Positions 34,226-43,012 are shown, counted from the stretch's first letter. The stretch is 64,000 nt of DNA from JACVRN01 sp036389255 (GCA_036389255.1 DASVQI010000012.1:124001-188000), one strand, 5' to 3'. Made by a program: numbers and translations. The notes: generated from the letters alone by a model not told the origin.

Positions 34226-34287
34226 GGATAGTTCTCCTTCTAAAAATTTTAAGTCGTGCAAAGAACTGTTTGGAAAATCTACGGACA

Positions 34288-34316
34288 AGATTACTCTCCG
34301 CATCAGCCGTTTTCAA
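34288..34316 (-). promoter_or_regulatory. Promoter of the selenoprotein operon
   Basis: On the minus strand TTGAAA (34311-34316) and TAATCT (34288-34293) are separated by 17 bases. They lie about 60 bases upstream of the peroxiredoxin ATG. Confidence 0.6.
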
Positions 34317-34439
34317 GCTCTTTACCCGAAAGGCACAAAGAGAGAAAGAAAATTACAGGGAATCACAATCGGCCGCCCGAAGGCTCCGCGCACGCTTTGT
34401 GTTAAATTCAGGTCGAGGCCGTAAATTCCGGGGCTTTCT

Positions 34440-35609
34440 GTGATGCAGGAAATCATTGTCACAAAACGAGGGGCCGAGCGCGTGCGCTCAGGTCATCTAT
34501 GGATTTACAAGTCGGACGTGGCCGACACCAAGGGCGCTGCGGGCGGCGTCGTGGTGAGCGTTCTTGACGAGCGCGGGCGCTTCGTGGGCCGGGCTCTCTA
34601 TAGCGACCGCTCGGAAATCTCGCTGCGCCTTCTGACGACCGTTGATGAGAAGATTGACCGCGAGTGGTGGCGCAAGCGTTTAAGAGAAGCTATCGGTCGG
34701 CGGCGGGCGGAGCTTGGCCCGGACACGAACGCCTGCCGTCTGGTCTACTCCGAAGGCGACCTGCTGCCTTCGCTCATAGTGGATGCTTACGGCGACGTGC
34801 TGGTCTTGCAGACCCTCTCGCAGGGAACCGAGTGCGTCAAGGAGATGCTGGTTGAGCTGCTGGTGGAAGAGCTGCGGCCCCGCGCCATCGTTGAGCGCAA
34901 CGACGTGCGCGTGCGCCAGCTAGAAGGGTTGGAGATGAGCGTCGGCACGATTTACGGCGACGCGCCGGGAGAGCTTGAGATAATTCAGCACGGCATACGC
35001 TTTCGCGTTCAGCCTCTCGGCGGACAAAAGACCGGCTCCTTCCTTGACCAGCGCGAGAACCGGCTGGCCGCACGCTCTCACGCATGGGGCCACGCGCTCG
35101 ACTGCTTCACCTTCAACGGCGCATTCGCCCTTCATCTGGCATCCGCGTGCGAGAGCGTGCTGGGTCTTGATATTTCTGCGGACGCCGTTCAGGCCGCGCG
35201 CAGGAACGCCGAATTGAACGGCGCAGAGAACGTCACTTTCAGCGAAGCTAACGTCTTCGACGCGCTACGCGAGATGGAGGGGGAAGGCCGCCGCTTCGGT
35301 ACAATCGTGCTAGACCCTCCGGCGTTCGCAAAGAACCGGGGCAGCGTGCGCGCCGCCTCGCGCGGCTACAAGGAGATAAACCTGCGCGCCCTGAAGATGC
35401 TGGAGCCGGGCGGCGTCCTCATCACCTGCACCTGCTCGTATCACATGTCGGAAGAGATGTTCCTTGAGATTGTCGGCGCGGCAGCCGTGGACGCGCGCCG
35501 CCGTCTACAGCTAATTGAAAAGCGTGCGCAATCGAGCGACCATCCGGTACTCTTCGGCGTCCCCGAGACTTACTACCTGAAATGCGTCATCGCCCGCGTA
35601 GCTGACTGA
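34440..35609 (+). CDS. rlmI: Class I rRNA methyltransferase, RlmI-like (23S rRNA m5C)
   Basis: A 389-residue cytoplasmic enzyme. Residues 1-75 form a PUA RNA-binding domain (VTKRGAERVRSGHLWIYKSDV). A central EEHEH-type domain with FLDQRENR follows. The SAM domain has LDCFTFNGAFALHLA and LGLDISADAVQAARRNAELNG. LDPPAFAK and CTCSYHMS carry the catalytic Cys residues of the 5-methylcytosine enzymes. RlmI methylates C1962 of E. coli 23S rRNA; this is the likely role, though Ile/Thr differences leave RlmO-like paralogues possible. It starts on the plus strand divergent from the selenoprotein operon, about 120 bases from its promoter. Confidence 0.88.
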   Translation: MMQEIIVTKRGAERVRSGHLWIYKSDVADTKGAAGGVVVSVLDERGRFVGRALYSDRSEISLRLLTTVDEKIDREWWRKRLREAIGRRRAELGPDTNACRLVYSEGDLLPSLIVDAYGDVLVLQTLSQGTECVKEMLVELLVEELRPRAIVERNDVRVRQLEGLEMSVGTIYGDAPGELEIIQHGIRFRVQPLGGQKTGSFLDQRENRLAARSHAWGHALDCFTFNGAFALHLASACESVLGLDISADAVQAARRNAELNGAENVTFSEANVFDALREMEGEGRRFGTIVLDPPAFAKNRGSVRAASRGYKEINLRALKMLEPGGVLITCTCSYHMSEEMFLEIVGAAAVDARRRLQLIEKRAQSSDHPVLFGVPETYYLKCVIARVAD

Positions 35610-35643
35610 AAAAAGAGGTAGGAAAATTAGACAGGCTCTCTGA

Positions 35644-35670
35644 CCGCCCTCTTGCCTAAGAACAGGGCGG
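35644..35670. terminator. Hairpin at the convergent 3' ends
   Basis: CCGCCCT (35644-35650) pairs with AGGGCGG (35664-35670). The loop holds the stop codon of the minus gene ending at 35656. It is 35 bases after the rlmI stop. No long T tract is seen, so it is a weak terminator candidate. Confidence 0.45.
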
Positions 35671-36330
35671 CCCGGCACTCACGCTGAGCGCGTTCATGAT
35701 GCGGCTGGCGACTTCAAGGCTGGCTTGAATCAGTATGTAATCGTCCCGGTTCATACCGGGGTAACAGACGGGCAAGCCCTGCCCGCGACCTATACCTATA
35801 ATGCTGCCTCTATCCTTCATGTAGACCACGCCGGAGTTCTTTGCCTTCCCCGTCACGGGCTCAAATATGTAGTAGTTGATGCGCATGTCATCGAAGTTCG
35901 GGCGGGCCGAGCCGGGCGCGGTAGTGAAGTAGCCCATCTGGTCAATTTGAAGGAAAATGATGAAGCCTTCCTTCGCAGCCTTGGCCCGATTGATAGCTTC
36001 TTTGCGCGAGACGCTCTCGCCTTCCGCCACGGCCAGCGCCGAAGCGTCCCTCAATCGTTTGCCAACCCATCTGGCTATACGCTCGGGCGACGCGATTGAG
36101 AAGTTTATGTTCTGCGAGATGTCGCTCAGTACCAGCAGGGAGATTTGAGGCTGCTTGGGCGTTTTGGGCTGCGCCGGCTGCTCAGGCTGCGGCGTAGGCG
36201 CGGGCACGGACGGGCTGGCCGGTTTCGCGGCGCGCCTTCCCGATTGCGCCTGCACGCCGCCGGCCGTCAGAAACAGCAGAAGAGAAGCAACAACAAGAAG
36301 CCATGAAGTCTCAAGCCGCGCACATCGCAT
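35656..36330 (-). CDS. Secreted protein, Pro-rich linker plus globular domain
   Basis: A 224-residue protein. The ATG at 36330 is chosen over one 14 codons earlier because GGGAGGAGAGAG lies just before it. Residues 1-30 form a signal peptide (WLLVVASLLLFLTAGGVQAQ). Residues 33-62 are Pro/Gln/Ala-rich. The rest is a domain with LLVLSDISQNINFSIASPERIARWVGKRL and FIIFLQIDQMGYFTT, which resembles no family I can name. A role outside the cytoplasmic membrane is all that can be said. Two Cys lie near the end (VCYPG, GPPCS). Confidence 0.7.
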   Translation of the reverse strand: MRCARLETSWLLVVASLLLFLTAGGVQAQSGRRAAKPASPSVPAPTPQPEQPAQPKTPKQPQISLLVLSDISQNINFSIASPERIARWVGKRLRDASALAVAEGESVSRKEAINRAKAAKEGFIIFLQIDQMGYFTTAPGSARPNFDDMRINYYIFEPVTGKAKNSGVVYMKDRGSIIGIGRGQGLPVCYPGMNRDDYILIQASLEVASRIMNALSVSAGPPCS

Positions 36331-36390
36331 ACAGTCTCTCTCCTCCCAAAAGCTTCGACACAAGCATCTCACAGAAAGGCAAAAGGTAAA

Positions 36391-36541
36391 AGATAATTAG
36401 GGTGGGTCAATTTCAAAACCATTCACCGCAGAGGCGCAGAGAAAAGCTTTCAACTCTCTGCGTAAACCTCTGCGTCTCTCTGCGCCTCTGCGGTGAGAAT
36501 TACTTGTTTAGATTTCTAACTGACCCACTACTAGATAATTA
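36391..36541. mobile_element. MITE-like insertion carrying palindromic repeat copy E
   Basis: The direct repeat AGATAATTA occurs at 36391-36399 and 36533-36541. Inside it, inverted ends GTGGGTCA (36402-36409) and TGACCCAC (36521-36528) enclose copy E of the TCACCGCAGAG repeat (36423-36496; arms of about 20 perfect bases). Nine-base direct repeats around inverted ends are what a transposase leaves behind. There is no coding capacity. The start of the minus gene at 35656 lies 60 bases to the left and the stop of the gene at 36542 next to the right edge. Confidence 0.6.
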
Positions 36542-38293
36542 CTAACCTCTAACCTGCGAGCGGCTGTCATCTGTCCACGGTCTTCCTCCTCCAAGCCGTA
36601 TGATGGCCTCGCGCAGCCTGCTATGCTTCCGCAGCAGGCGCAGGTATCGTGTCTCGTGCCGCCCGGCCTTGGCCAGAACTATATCAACCAGAGCGCTCTT
36701 CTCATCATTGCTCCAGCCTGAAAGGCCGGGGATGAGCGAGATGATGAGCGACCAATCGCTAAGTGCGCGTCCTTCATCTTCGCTGAGAATGTCCGGGCGG
36801 AGGCCGAGCGCGTGTGAGACTTTCCGTATTGAAGCACGGCGCATCAGCCGCGAGTCGCCTTTGAAGCGCTCTCGCATACGGCGCTGTACGGCTAGGCCTA
36901 GATTCCTCATGTGAAAGCCATCCCACTCGCGCCTGTCGTCCTTCCCGCGCCCGTACTCGTAAAGCACGTGGCCGCTTGCGAGCCTGCGCAGAGTGGCGGC
37001 GGGCGTGCGGTACTCTTTGCGCCGCTCGATGCGTCTCTCTTCCGCTAAGACCAGCTTGAGAAGCTCAGGCTCCACGGGACGATAGCCCAGCTTCCTGTAG
37101 AACCAGAAAGCGCCCGAAGCTATGCCTTCCTCGTTGTGAAATCCCAACTGGTACGGGTCAATCGAAAAGGCCGTCACTCCCAGAAGCTGTCTAAAGAGGC
37201 GTAGCAGCCGGGCGTATATCCACGCGGACTCGCCCTCGCGGAATGTGTAGAAGAGGTTCAGTCCCACCTCGGAGCGTTCGAAAAGCGAGAGCGCTTCGGC
37301 ATAGCCGTGCGGCACGCCGTTCTTCAGGATGAGCGCCGCGTGATAACCCAGAGTCGGCAGGCGATGTTCCGGCGGCACGCCCCACAACAGAAACTCCACG
37401 CCGCGACCCGCTTCGGCGCAAGTGAAGCTCGCGGCATCCCCGAAGGTGAAGCCGTGCAGCTCCCTGTAACGCGCTGCCATCGTCGTGAGTCCCATGTCCA
37501 GAAGCTCCTGCCCTTCGGCGCGCGTCAGTTTCCGAACCGGCAACGGCGGTGCCTGCAACTCGCGCTCAAGCGATACGTCGCGCCGATGCTTGAGTGGCGC
37601 GTCGTGATAGAAAATCTTTCGCGCGCGGAGCCTCATTCGCGTGCGCGTGCGGTTGCCGCCGCGAAACTCCCAGCGCAGCCAGAGCTTCAGCGAGTTAAAG
37701 AGCGATGACTTCTCATCTCCGGCTGCGTCCAACTGCTCGAAGCGCTTCAAGAGCCACGCAAGCTCACTTTCCCCTGCGGGACACGCGGCGCGCAGCCATT
37801 CCGGAAAGGGAAAGCGCGGCTCCACGTAGGCGTTCTCTTCCACGAGCGGCAGGAACTTTCTGGCGACAGACGCAAAGCGCTCGAACTCCTCATAGCCGTC
37901 CCAGTCAATGGATGTCTCGGAGGGGAAGAGACGCACAATCTCGCGCACCACCTCGTAGCTGAAGAGAGCCGAGAAGGACGTGCCCGCAATGCCCGACGCG
38001 TCAGGCTCCGAGAAAGGCCACATGTCTGCGCCGGATGCGCCGAGCCTATCTACGCGCTGTTTGAAGGAGGAGAGAAGGCGCTCGGTTTCGCGCAGGTGAC
38101 GGGCGCTTTGAGGATAAGCGCGCATGAAAAGCAGCCCCTCGTGAAAGCGTATCAGCGCGTCGGCATCCGTGAAGCTTCTACGCTCAAGCCGCGCGAGAAG
38201 CTTCAGCAGCCGCGCAGAGTTCTCTTCAACGCCGCTCGGGCGCTTCAATTCTTCAAGCCTCTCTAAAAGGCGTTCGAGTGATTCGGAAGGCAA
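36542..38293 (-). CDS. Large uncharacterised protein with possible GNAT-like region
   Basis: A 583-residue protein without signal peptide or membrane helix. The sequence is helical and Arg/Glu/Leu-rich. The segment around 340-420 (EVGLNLFYTFREGESAWIYARLLRLFRQLLGVTAFSI in pieces, then GFHNEEGIASGAFWFYRKLGYRP) looks like an acyltransferase motif; the AFWFYRKLGYRP ending is common at the end of GNAT folds. I cannot name the family. It ends right at the MITE-like element and starts 21 bases downstream of the protease gene's stop, suggesting co-transcription with it. Confidence 0.6.
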   Translation of the reverse strand: MPSESLERLLERLEELKRPSGVEENSARLLKLLARLERRSFTDADALIRFHEGLLFMRAYPQSARHLRETERLLSSFKQRVDRLGASGADMWPFSEPDASGIAGTSFSALFSYEVVREIVRLFPSETSIDWDGYEEFERFASVARKFLPLVEENAYVEPRFPFPEWLRAACPAGESELAWLLKRFEQLDAAGDEKSSLFNSLKLWLRWEFRGGNRTRTRMRLRARKIFYHDAPLKHRRDVSLERELQAPPLPVRKLTRAEGQELLDMGLTTMAARYRELHGFTFGDAASFTCAEAGRGVEFLLWGVPPEHRLPTLGYHAALILKNGVPHGYAEALSLFERSEVGLNLFYTFREGESAWIYARLLRLFRQLLGVTAFSIDPYQLGFHNEEGIASGAFWFYRKLGYRPVEPELLKLVLAEERRIERRKEYRTPAATLRRLASGHVLYEYGRGKDDRREWDGFHMRNLGLAVQRRMRERFKGDSRLMRRASIRKVSHALGLRPDILSEDEGRALSDWSLIISLIPGLSGWSNDEKSALVDIVLAKAGRHETRYLRLLRKHSRLREAIIRLGGGRPWTDDSRSQVRG

Positions 38294-38314
38294 GGGGCTT
38301 AGCTCTTGCTTGCT

Positions 38315-40006
38315 TCAGCTCAGGATTGCGCCGTTGCGTATGCTTTCGGCCAGCCGCTTGGCGTCGGGCAGAAGCTCTATGGCGCGAAGCACCTGCGGGT
38401 CGCTTTCGAGCAGGACTCGGCTGCCTGCGTCCGTGGAGTAGGCGGCGGTGATTATCTCATCGCGCACGCGCAGGCGTGCGAAGTCAAGCTCTTCGTCAAC
38501 CTGAGCAGGCTGAACTCCAAGCGTAGGGTCTTTGCGAAGGAAGGCGCGGAAGGCTTCCAGCACCTTGTCCGTGACAGGGTAGTCCGTGGAGCGCAGGACG
38601 TGACCGTACTCGGTCTTCTCAATCTTGTAGGATTCGAGCCCCTGTATCTCTCCCGCGACGAGCTGGCGCGTGAACTGGAAAGCTGCCTCAGCTATGCGCC
38701 CGCGAAGCGGCGAGGCGTTGAGCGGCTTAACTTCAACGTCGGGCGTGATGCCGCCGCCGCCGTAGAAGACGCGCCCGCCGGCAGTCTTGACGGCAGGGCC
38801 GGGAGGCGGCGTCGGCTGCGGCGTAGGCTGTGCGTTCGGAGAAGGCGCGGCCTGAGCGTTCGAGCTCGCGTTGTTGTCTTCGTCCGCGTCGTGCCGCGTG
38901 TAGTAATCGTAGAGCGAGCCGCTCGCGTAGCTGCGTTGAATGGAGCGGCCGTAGGGCGTGTAGTACTTGGCGGTCGTCAGCGTCAGGCCGGCGCCGAGCG
39001 GCAACTGGTAGACGCGCTGCACGAGAGCCTTGCCGAAGCTGGTTTCGCCTACAACCAGCCCGCGACCGTGATCCTGAATCGCGCCCGCTACTATCTCCGA
39101 AGCCGAAGCGGAGTTGCGGTTAATCAGCACGACAATCGGAAACTCTTCCGGGTCTGTACCCTTCGAGCGATACATAATGGACTGCTCGTACTCGCGCCCG
39201 CGCACGGATACTACCACCTGCCCGCGCGGCAGAAACTCACTCGCCACGTCAATGGCTTGGTCTAGGAGCCCGCCGGGATTGTTGCGCAGGTCAAGCACAA
39301 GCTGGCGCATGCCCTGACTTTTCAGGTTCTTGATTGACTCGTTGAGCTCTTCGCCTGTGGTGTGCTGGAAGCCTCGCGTCAGACCTATGTAGCCGATGCC
39401 CGGACGTACCATGAAAGTATTGCTGATGGAGGGAAGCGGCACGGCGTCGCGCACTATGGTAAAGGTCAGGGGCTCGCTCAATCCGGCGCGGCCCACCTTT
39501 ATGCGTACCGGCTCGCCACGGTCGCCGCGCACGTTCTTGGATACTTGCTCGCTAGTCCACTCACGCGCGTCCTTGCCGTCAACCTCAAGGATTCGGTCGC
39601 CGTAGCGCAGGCCCGCCCTCTCGGCCGGTGTGCCTTTCACAGCCGACTGCACGTAAACGCCGTCGCGGTGCTGGAGTATGGTCACGCCTATGCCGTAGAA
39701 GCGCGAGTCCTGGTCTTCCTTGAGCTTCTTAAACTCGTTGCGGGTAAAATACATCGAGTGCGGGTCGAGCGTTGAGAGCATGCCCTGAATGGAAGCCTGC
39801 GTCGCCTTTTCGTAGTCAACTTCGCCGGCATAGTTGCTTCCGACTACGCTGATAGCCTCCTGATAATCGCCTTCAATCTGCTCGGCTGTAGAGGCCGCGC
39901 CCTTGGCCGGCGCGTTGAAATGGCGCGCGTTGGTTCCGAGCGCGCCGCCCAAGACGGTGGCCGTGATGAAGATGGCGGCTGCGACTATGAGAAACTGCTT
40001 GCTCAT
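38315..40006 (-). CDS. ctpA: S41 C-terminal processing peptidase (CtpA-like)
   Basis: A 563-residue exported serine protease. Residues 1-25 form a signal anchor (FLIVAAAIFITATVLGGALG). The PDZ domain lies around 85-170 (GIGVTILQHRDGVYVQSAVKGTPAERAGLRYGDRILEVDG in pieces). The peptidase has NRNSASASEIVAGAIQD with catalytic Ser and GETSFGKALVQ with catalytic Lys, the Ser/Lys dyad of CtpA. A Pro/Gln/Ala-rich insert near 380-405 and a C-terminal extension follow. These enzymes trim C-termini of periplasmic proteins and lipoproteins. It sits upstream of the uncharacterised 583-residue gene. Confidence 0.93.
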   Translation of the reverse strand: MSKQFLIVAAAIFITATVLGGALGTNARHFNAPAKGAASTAEQIEGDYQEAISVVGSNYAGEVDYEKATQASIQGMLSTLDPHSMYFTRNEFKKLKEDQDSRFYGIGVTILQHRDGVYVQSAVKGTPAERAGLRYGDRILEVDGKDAREWTSEQVSKNVRGDRGEPVRIKVGRAGLSEPLTFTIVRDAVPLPSISNTFMVRPGIGYIGLTRGFQHTTGEELNESIKNLKSQGMRQLVLDLRNNPGGLLDQAIDVASEFLPRGQVVVSVRGREYEQSIMYRSKGTDPEEFPIVVLINRNSASASEIVAGAIQDHGRGLVVGETSFGKALVQRVYQLPLGAGLTLTTAKYYTPYGRSIQRSYASGSLYDYYTRHDADEDNNASSNAQAAPSPNAQPTPQPTPPPGPAVKTAGGRVFYGGGGITPDVEVKPLNASPLRGRIAEAAFQFTRQLVAGEIQGLESYKIEKTEYGHVLRSTDYPVTDKVLEAFRAFLRKDPTLGVQPAQVDEELDFARLRVRDEIITAAYSTDAGSRVLLESDPQVLRAIELLPDAKRLAESIRNGAILS

Positions 40007-40086
40007 GGTATGCTCCGATAACTCTACGCGCCGTCCGTGCTATATAACCGTAGAAAGAAGACGGCACGTATCCCAAATATAACAGA

Positions 40087-40153
40087 GGTGAATGGTAAAT
40101 AGTAAATCGTGAATAGACGAACCCGTCTTTCTATTCACCATTTAACATTCACT
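40087..40153. repeat. Heptad hairpin upstream of glycosyltransferase gene
   Basis: Left units GGTGAAT, GGTAAAT, AGTAAAT, CGTGAAT face TCTATTC, ACCATTT, AACATTC on the right, with a CGAACCCG centre. It lies between the divergent starts of ctpA and the glycosyltransferase, eight bases before the ATG of the latter. Confidence 0.85.
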
Positions 40154-40161
40154 AGCTAAAG

Positions 40162-40941
40162 ATGGCTCCTTCTCTTTCCATAGTCGTTCCGGCTTTTAAC
40201 GAGGCGGCGCGAATCGGCGCATCGCTTCACACCATTCTGGATTACATGCACGAGCAAGTCCCTAACGGGGAATTGATAGTCGTGGACGACGGCTCAAGTG
40301 ACCACACCTCGGAAGTCGCGGAGCAGAGCTTCGCTCATCGCGGGCAGGTGAGCGCTCGCTGCATCAGGTACGAGCAGAATCGCGGCAAAGGCTACGCGGT
40401 TCGCACGGGGATGCTGGCGGCGCAGGCTCCCATAGCTCTTTTCTCTGACGCAGACCTCTCGACCCCCATCACGGAGACTCCGAAGCTGGTGCGTCCCATA
40501 GAGCAGGGAGAGCAGGACGTGACCTTCGGGTCGCGCGCCTTAGACCGCGCCCTGATTGGCGTGCATCAACCTTGGCGGCGCGAGCAGGGAGGGAAAGTCT
40601 TTAACATAGTGGTTCGCGTGGCTACGGGCATGCCGTTCTGGGATACACAGTGCGGCTTCAAGGCTTTTCGCATGAGCACCTGCCGCTCGATAGTTGAGGC
40701 GGCGCGCATAGACCGCTTCGGCTTCGACGTAGAGCTGCTCTATGTAGCGCAGCTTGCGGGGCTGCGCCTGGCTGAAGTTCCCGTGCGCTGGGATCACAAC
40801 GATGGCAGCAAGATAAGCGTCATGCGAGACAGCCTGCGCATGTTCAACGAAGTACGCGACATACGAAGCGCCGCGAAGAGAGGCGTTTATTCGGAAGCCA
40901 TCAAGCTCGCTCAGGAAGCATCGCACGCTGCCGACAAATGA
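40162..40941 (+). CDS. Family 2 glycosyltransferase, dolichyl/polyprenyl-phosphate glucosyltransferase-like
   Basis: A 259-residue cytoplasmic-face enzyme of the GT-A fold. SIVVPAFNEAARIGASLH starts the nucleotide-binding part. VVDDGSSD and LFSDADLSTPI hold the metal-binding Asp pair. The pattern GSRALDRALIGVHQPWRREQGG and DTQCGFKAFR are similar to ALG5/DPM1-like transferases that load glucose or mannose onto polyprenyl phosphate. No membrane helix is present. Acceptor and sugar are uncertain. It is 36 bases upstream of pdxJ and probably in the same transcript. Confidence 0.87.
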   Translation: MAPSLSIVVPAFNEAARIGASLHTILDYMHEQVPNGELIVVDDGSSDHTSEVAEQSFAHRGQVSARCIRYEQNRGKGYAVRTGMLAAQAPIALFSDADLSTPITETPKLVRPIEQGEQDVTFGSRALDRALIGVHQPWRREQGGKVFNIVVRVATGMPFWDTQCGFKAFRMSTCRSIVEAARIDRFGFDVELLYVAQLAGLRLAEVPVRWDHNDGSKISVMRDSLRMFNEVRDIRSAAKRGVYSEAIKLAQEASHAADK

Positions 40942-40977
40942 GAGCAGGCTTCCGCGATTGTCTGAAGTGAGCGAATT

Positions 40978-41736
40978 ATGACGGCGCGGCTTAACGTAAA
41001 CATAGACCACGTAGCTACGGTTAGGGAGGCAAGGCGCGCGCCTGAGCCGAGCCTGATAGCTGCCGCAATCGCCTGCGAGCAGGCGGGCGCGGACGGCATC
41101 ACTGTTCATCTAAGGACTGACCGCAGGCACATACAGGACGACGACCTCTATCAGCTTCGCCGCGTCGTCACTACCTACCTGAACGTGGAGATGGCCGCCA
41201 CGGAAGAGATGATGAAAATCGCGCTCGACGTGCGGCCCGACGCCGTGACGCTCGTAGCCGAGAAGCCGAACGAGGTGACGACCGAAGGCGGCATGGACGT
41301 GCGCGCCAATCTCTCTATGGTGCGCGCCGCCGTCAGCCGGTTAAGACAGGGCGGAATCACCGCCAGCCTCTTCGTAGACCCCGACCCGCATCAGATAGAG
41401 GCCGCGCATGAGGTGGCCGCGCAGCAGGTGGAGCTTTGCACTTCGGAGTATGCCAAGGCAACTTTGGGTGCCAGCGCCTTTCACACGGAAGGCGCGCTCA
41501 GCGCCGCGCAGGAGCTACGCCGCTTAAGAGAAGCGGCCACGCTAGCCTCTCAGTACGGCCTCAGAGTCGCCGCCGGTCACGGCCTCACGCGCAGGAACGT
41601 CGCCGCCGTCTCAGCCATAGAAGAGATTACGGAATTCAACATTGGCCACCACATCATAGCTCGCTCAATCTTCAAAGGGTTGGAAGCGGCTGTGCGCGAG
41701 ATGCTGGAAGCCGTCAGGGCAGGGAACAAGAGCTGA
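40978..41736 (+). CDS. pdxJ: Pyridoxine 5'-phosphate synthase PdxJ
   Basis: A 252-residue TIM-barrel enzyme of normal length. It condenses 1-deoxyxylulose 5-phosphate with 3-amino-2-oxopropyl phosphate in vitamin B6 synthesis. Hallmarks are LNVNIDHVATVREARR at the N-terminus, DGITVHLRTDRRHIQDDDL, LVAEKPNEVTTEGG, SLFVDPDPHQIEAA and AAGHGLTRRNV; active-site His and Glu residues are in these. It is a single-copy housekeeping enzyme in many DXP-dependent B6 producers. A large hairpin follows about 30 bases after the stop. Confidence 0.96.
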   Translation: MTARLNVNIDHVATVREARRAPEPSLIAAAIACEQAGADGITVHLRTDRRHIQDDDLYQLRRVVTTYLNVEMAATEEMMKIALDVRPDAVTLVAEKPNEVTTEGGMDVRANLSMVRAAVSRLRQGGITASLFVDPDPHQIEAAHEVAAQQVELCTSEYAKATLGASAFHTEGALSAAQELRRLREAATLASQYGLRVAAGHGLTRRNVAAVSAIEEITEFNIGHHIIARSIFKGLEAAVREMLEAVRAGNKS

Positions 41737-41766
41737 AGGCTCTGAGGGCCGGGCTCTAAAATAAAC

Positions 41767-41830
41767 ACCGGGGCTCGCAAGAATGGAAATGGCTCCCGAT
41801 CCGCTTCCACCCCGGCTGCCCCGGTTCTTT
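41767..41830. terminator. Branched terminator hairpin after pdxJ
   Basis: ACCGGGGC (41767-41774) pairs with GCCCCGGT (41818-41825), followed by TCTTTT. The enclosed 43 bases contain a smaller TGGAA/TTCCA hairpin. It separates convergent pdxJ and ruvB. Confidence 0.6.
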
Positions 41831-41873
41831 TCGGCCAGTCAAAATTGCCGACCGAAACTCGTTGATTCTCTAA

Positions 41874-42929
41874 TCAGCTTGCGAGCACGCCCTGTTCAGG
41901 CTTGGGACGCGCCACGCCCATGTGCTTGTAGGCCGCGCGCGTGACCATACGGCCTCGCGGCGTCCGATTGAGAAAGCCTATCTGAATCAGGTACGGCTCT
42001 ATTATCTCTTCGATTGACTCGCGCTCTTCGCTCAAGCTGGCCGAGATGGTGCCCACGCCCACCGGGCCGCCGTCGAACTTCTCTATGATGATGCTCAGCA
42101 GCTTGCGGTCAATCTCGTCCAGCCCGTAGCGGTCTACTTCCATCTCGTCCAGTGCGCGCTTTGCTATCTGCTGCGTGATGCGCCCGTCGCTCAGGACTTC
42201 GGCATAATCGCGCACGCGGCGGAGCAAACGGTTGGCTATGCGCGGAGTCCCGCGTGCGCGCCGCGCTATCTCGCTCGCGCCCGTTGCTTCAATCTCCACG
42301 CTCAGAATCTCAGCCGAGCGATGGACTATGATTTCAAGCTCCTGCTGTGTGTAGAAGTCCAGATGATGAACTATGCCGAATCGCCCGCGCAAAGGAGCGG
42401 TGATAAGACCGGCCCGCGTCGTAGCTCCGACCAGAGTGAACTTCGGTAGCTCAAGCTTGATGGAGCGGGCGGCCGTCCCCTGTCCTATCATGATGTCCAG
42501 ATGGTAGTCCTCCATCGCAGGGTAGAGGACTTCTTCAATCTGCGGCTTGAGACGATGAATCTCGTCAATGAAGAGCACGTCGCCCTCTTGCAGGTTCGTC
42601 AGGATGGCCGCTAGGTCGCCGCCGCGCTCAATCGAAGGCGCTCCGACGCACTTTAATTCCGCCTGCATCTCTGCCGCTATGATGTTGGCTAAAGTCGTCT
42701 TGCCCAGTCCCGGCGGGCCGGAGAAGAGCACGTGATCCAGCGCTTCTCGGCGCGCACGCGCGGCCTTCAAAAAGATTTTGAGATTGTTCGTGACTCTGGC
42801 CTGACCTATGTACTCGGCCAAGCGGCGAGGGCGCAAAGAAGGCTCAGCCTCGGAATCTTCCGGCGTGGCCTCGCCCGCTACGGCGCGCACCTCTTCGTCC
42901 TTAATAACTGTTTCCTTGCTCTCTGGCAT
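41874..42929 (-). CDS. ruvB: Holliday junction ATP-dependent helicase RuvB
   Basis: A 351-residue AAA+ motor that drives branch migration with RuvA. I start it at the ATG at 42929 (MPESKETVIKD); upstream frame is open to 43145 but crosses the promoter and is unlike RuvB. Motifs: LRPRRLAEYIGQ near the N-terminus, Walker A GPPGLGKTT, Walker B LFIDEIHR, sensor 1 GATTRAG, arginine finger and sensor 2 region RGTPRIANRLLRRVRDYAE. The C-terminal winged helix ends FLNRTPRGRMVTRAAYKH. No ruvA or ruvC is adjacent. A strong promoter and an operator-like dyad lie upstream. Confidence 0.95.
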   Translation of the reverse strand: MPESKETVIKDEEVRAVAGEATPEDSEAEPSLRPRRLAEYIGQARVTNNLKIFLKAARARREALDHVLFSGPPGLGKTTLANIIAAEMQAELKCVGAPSIERGGDLAAILTNLQEGDVLFIDEIHRLKPQIEEVLYPAMEDYHLDIMIGQGTAARSIKLELPKFTLVGATTRAGLITAPLRGRFGIVHHLDFYTQQELEIIVHRSAEILSVEIEATGASEIARRARGTPRIANRLLRRVRDYAEVLSDGRITQQIAKRALDEMEVDRYGLDEIDRKLLSIIIEKFDGGPVGVGTISASLSEERESIEEIIEPYLIQIGFLNRTPRGRMVTRAAYKHMGVARPKPEQGVLAS

Positions 42930-42983
42930 GACTTGCTTGAAACCCTTCCTTGACCTCTTTGTACGCCACTTAAGACGAAACGC

Positions 42984-43012
42984 ATTATACCGCGTTCGGG
43001 CCATTGTTTCAA
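42984..43012 (-). promoter_or_regulatory. ruvB promoter
   Basis: On the minus strand TTGAAA (43007-43012) and a perfect TATAAT (42984-42989) are exactly 17 bases apart. The start codon lies about 55 bases downstream. Confidence 0.8.
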
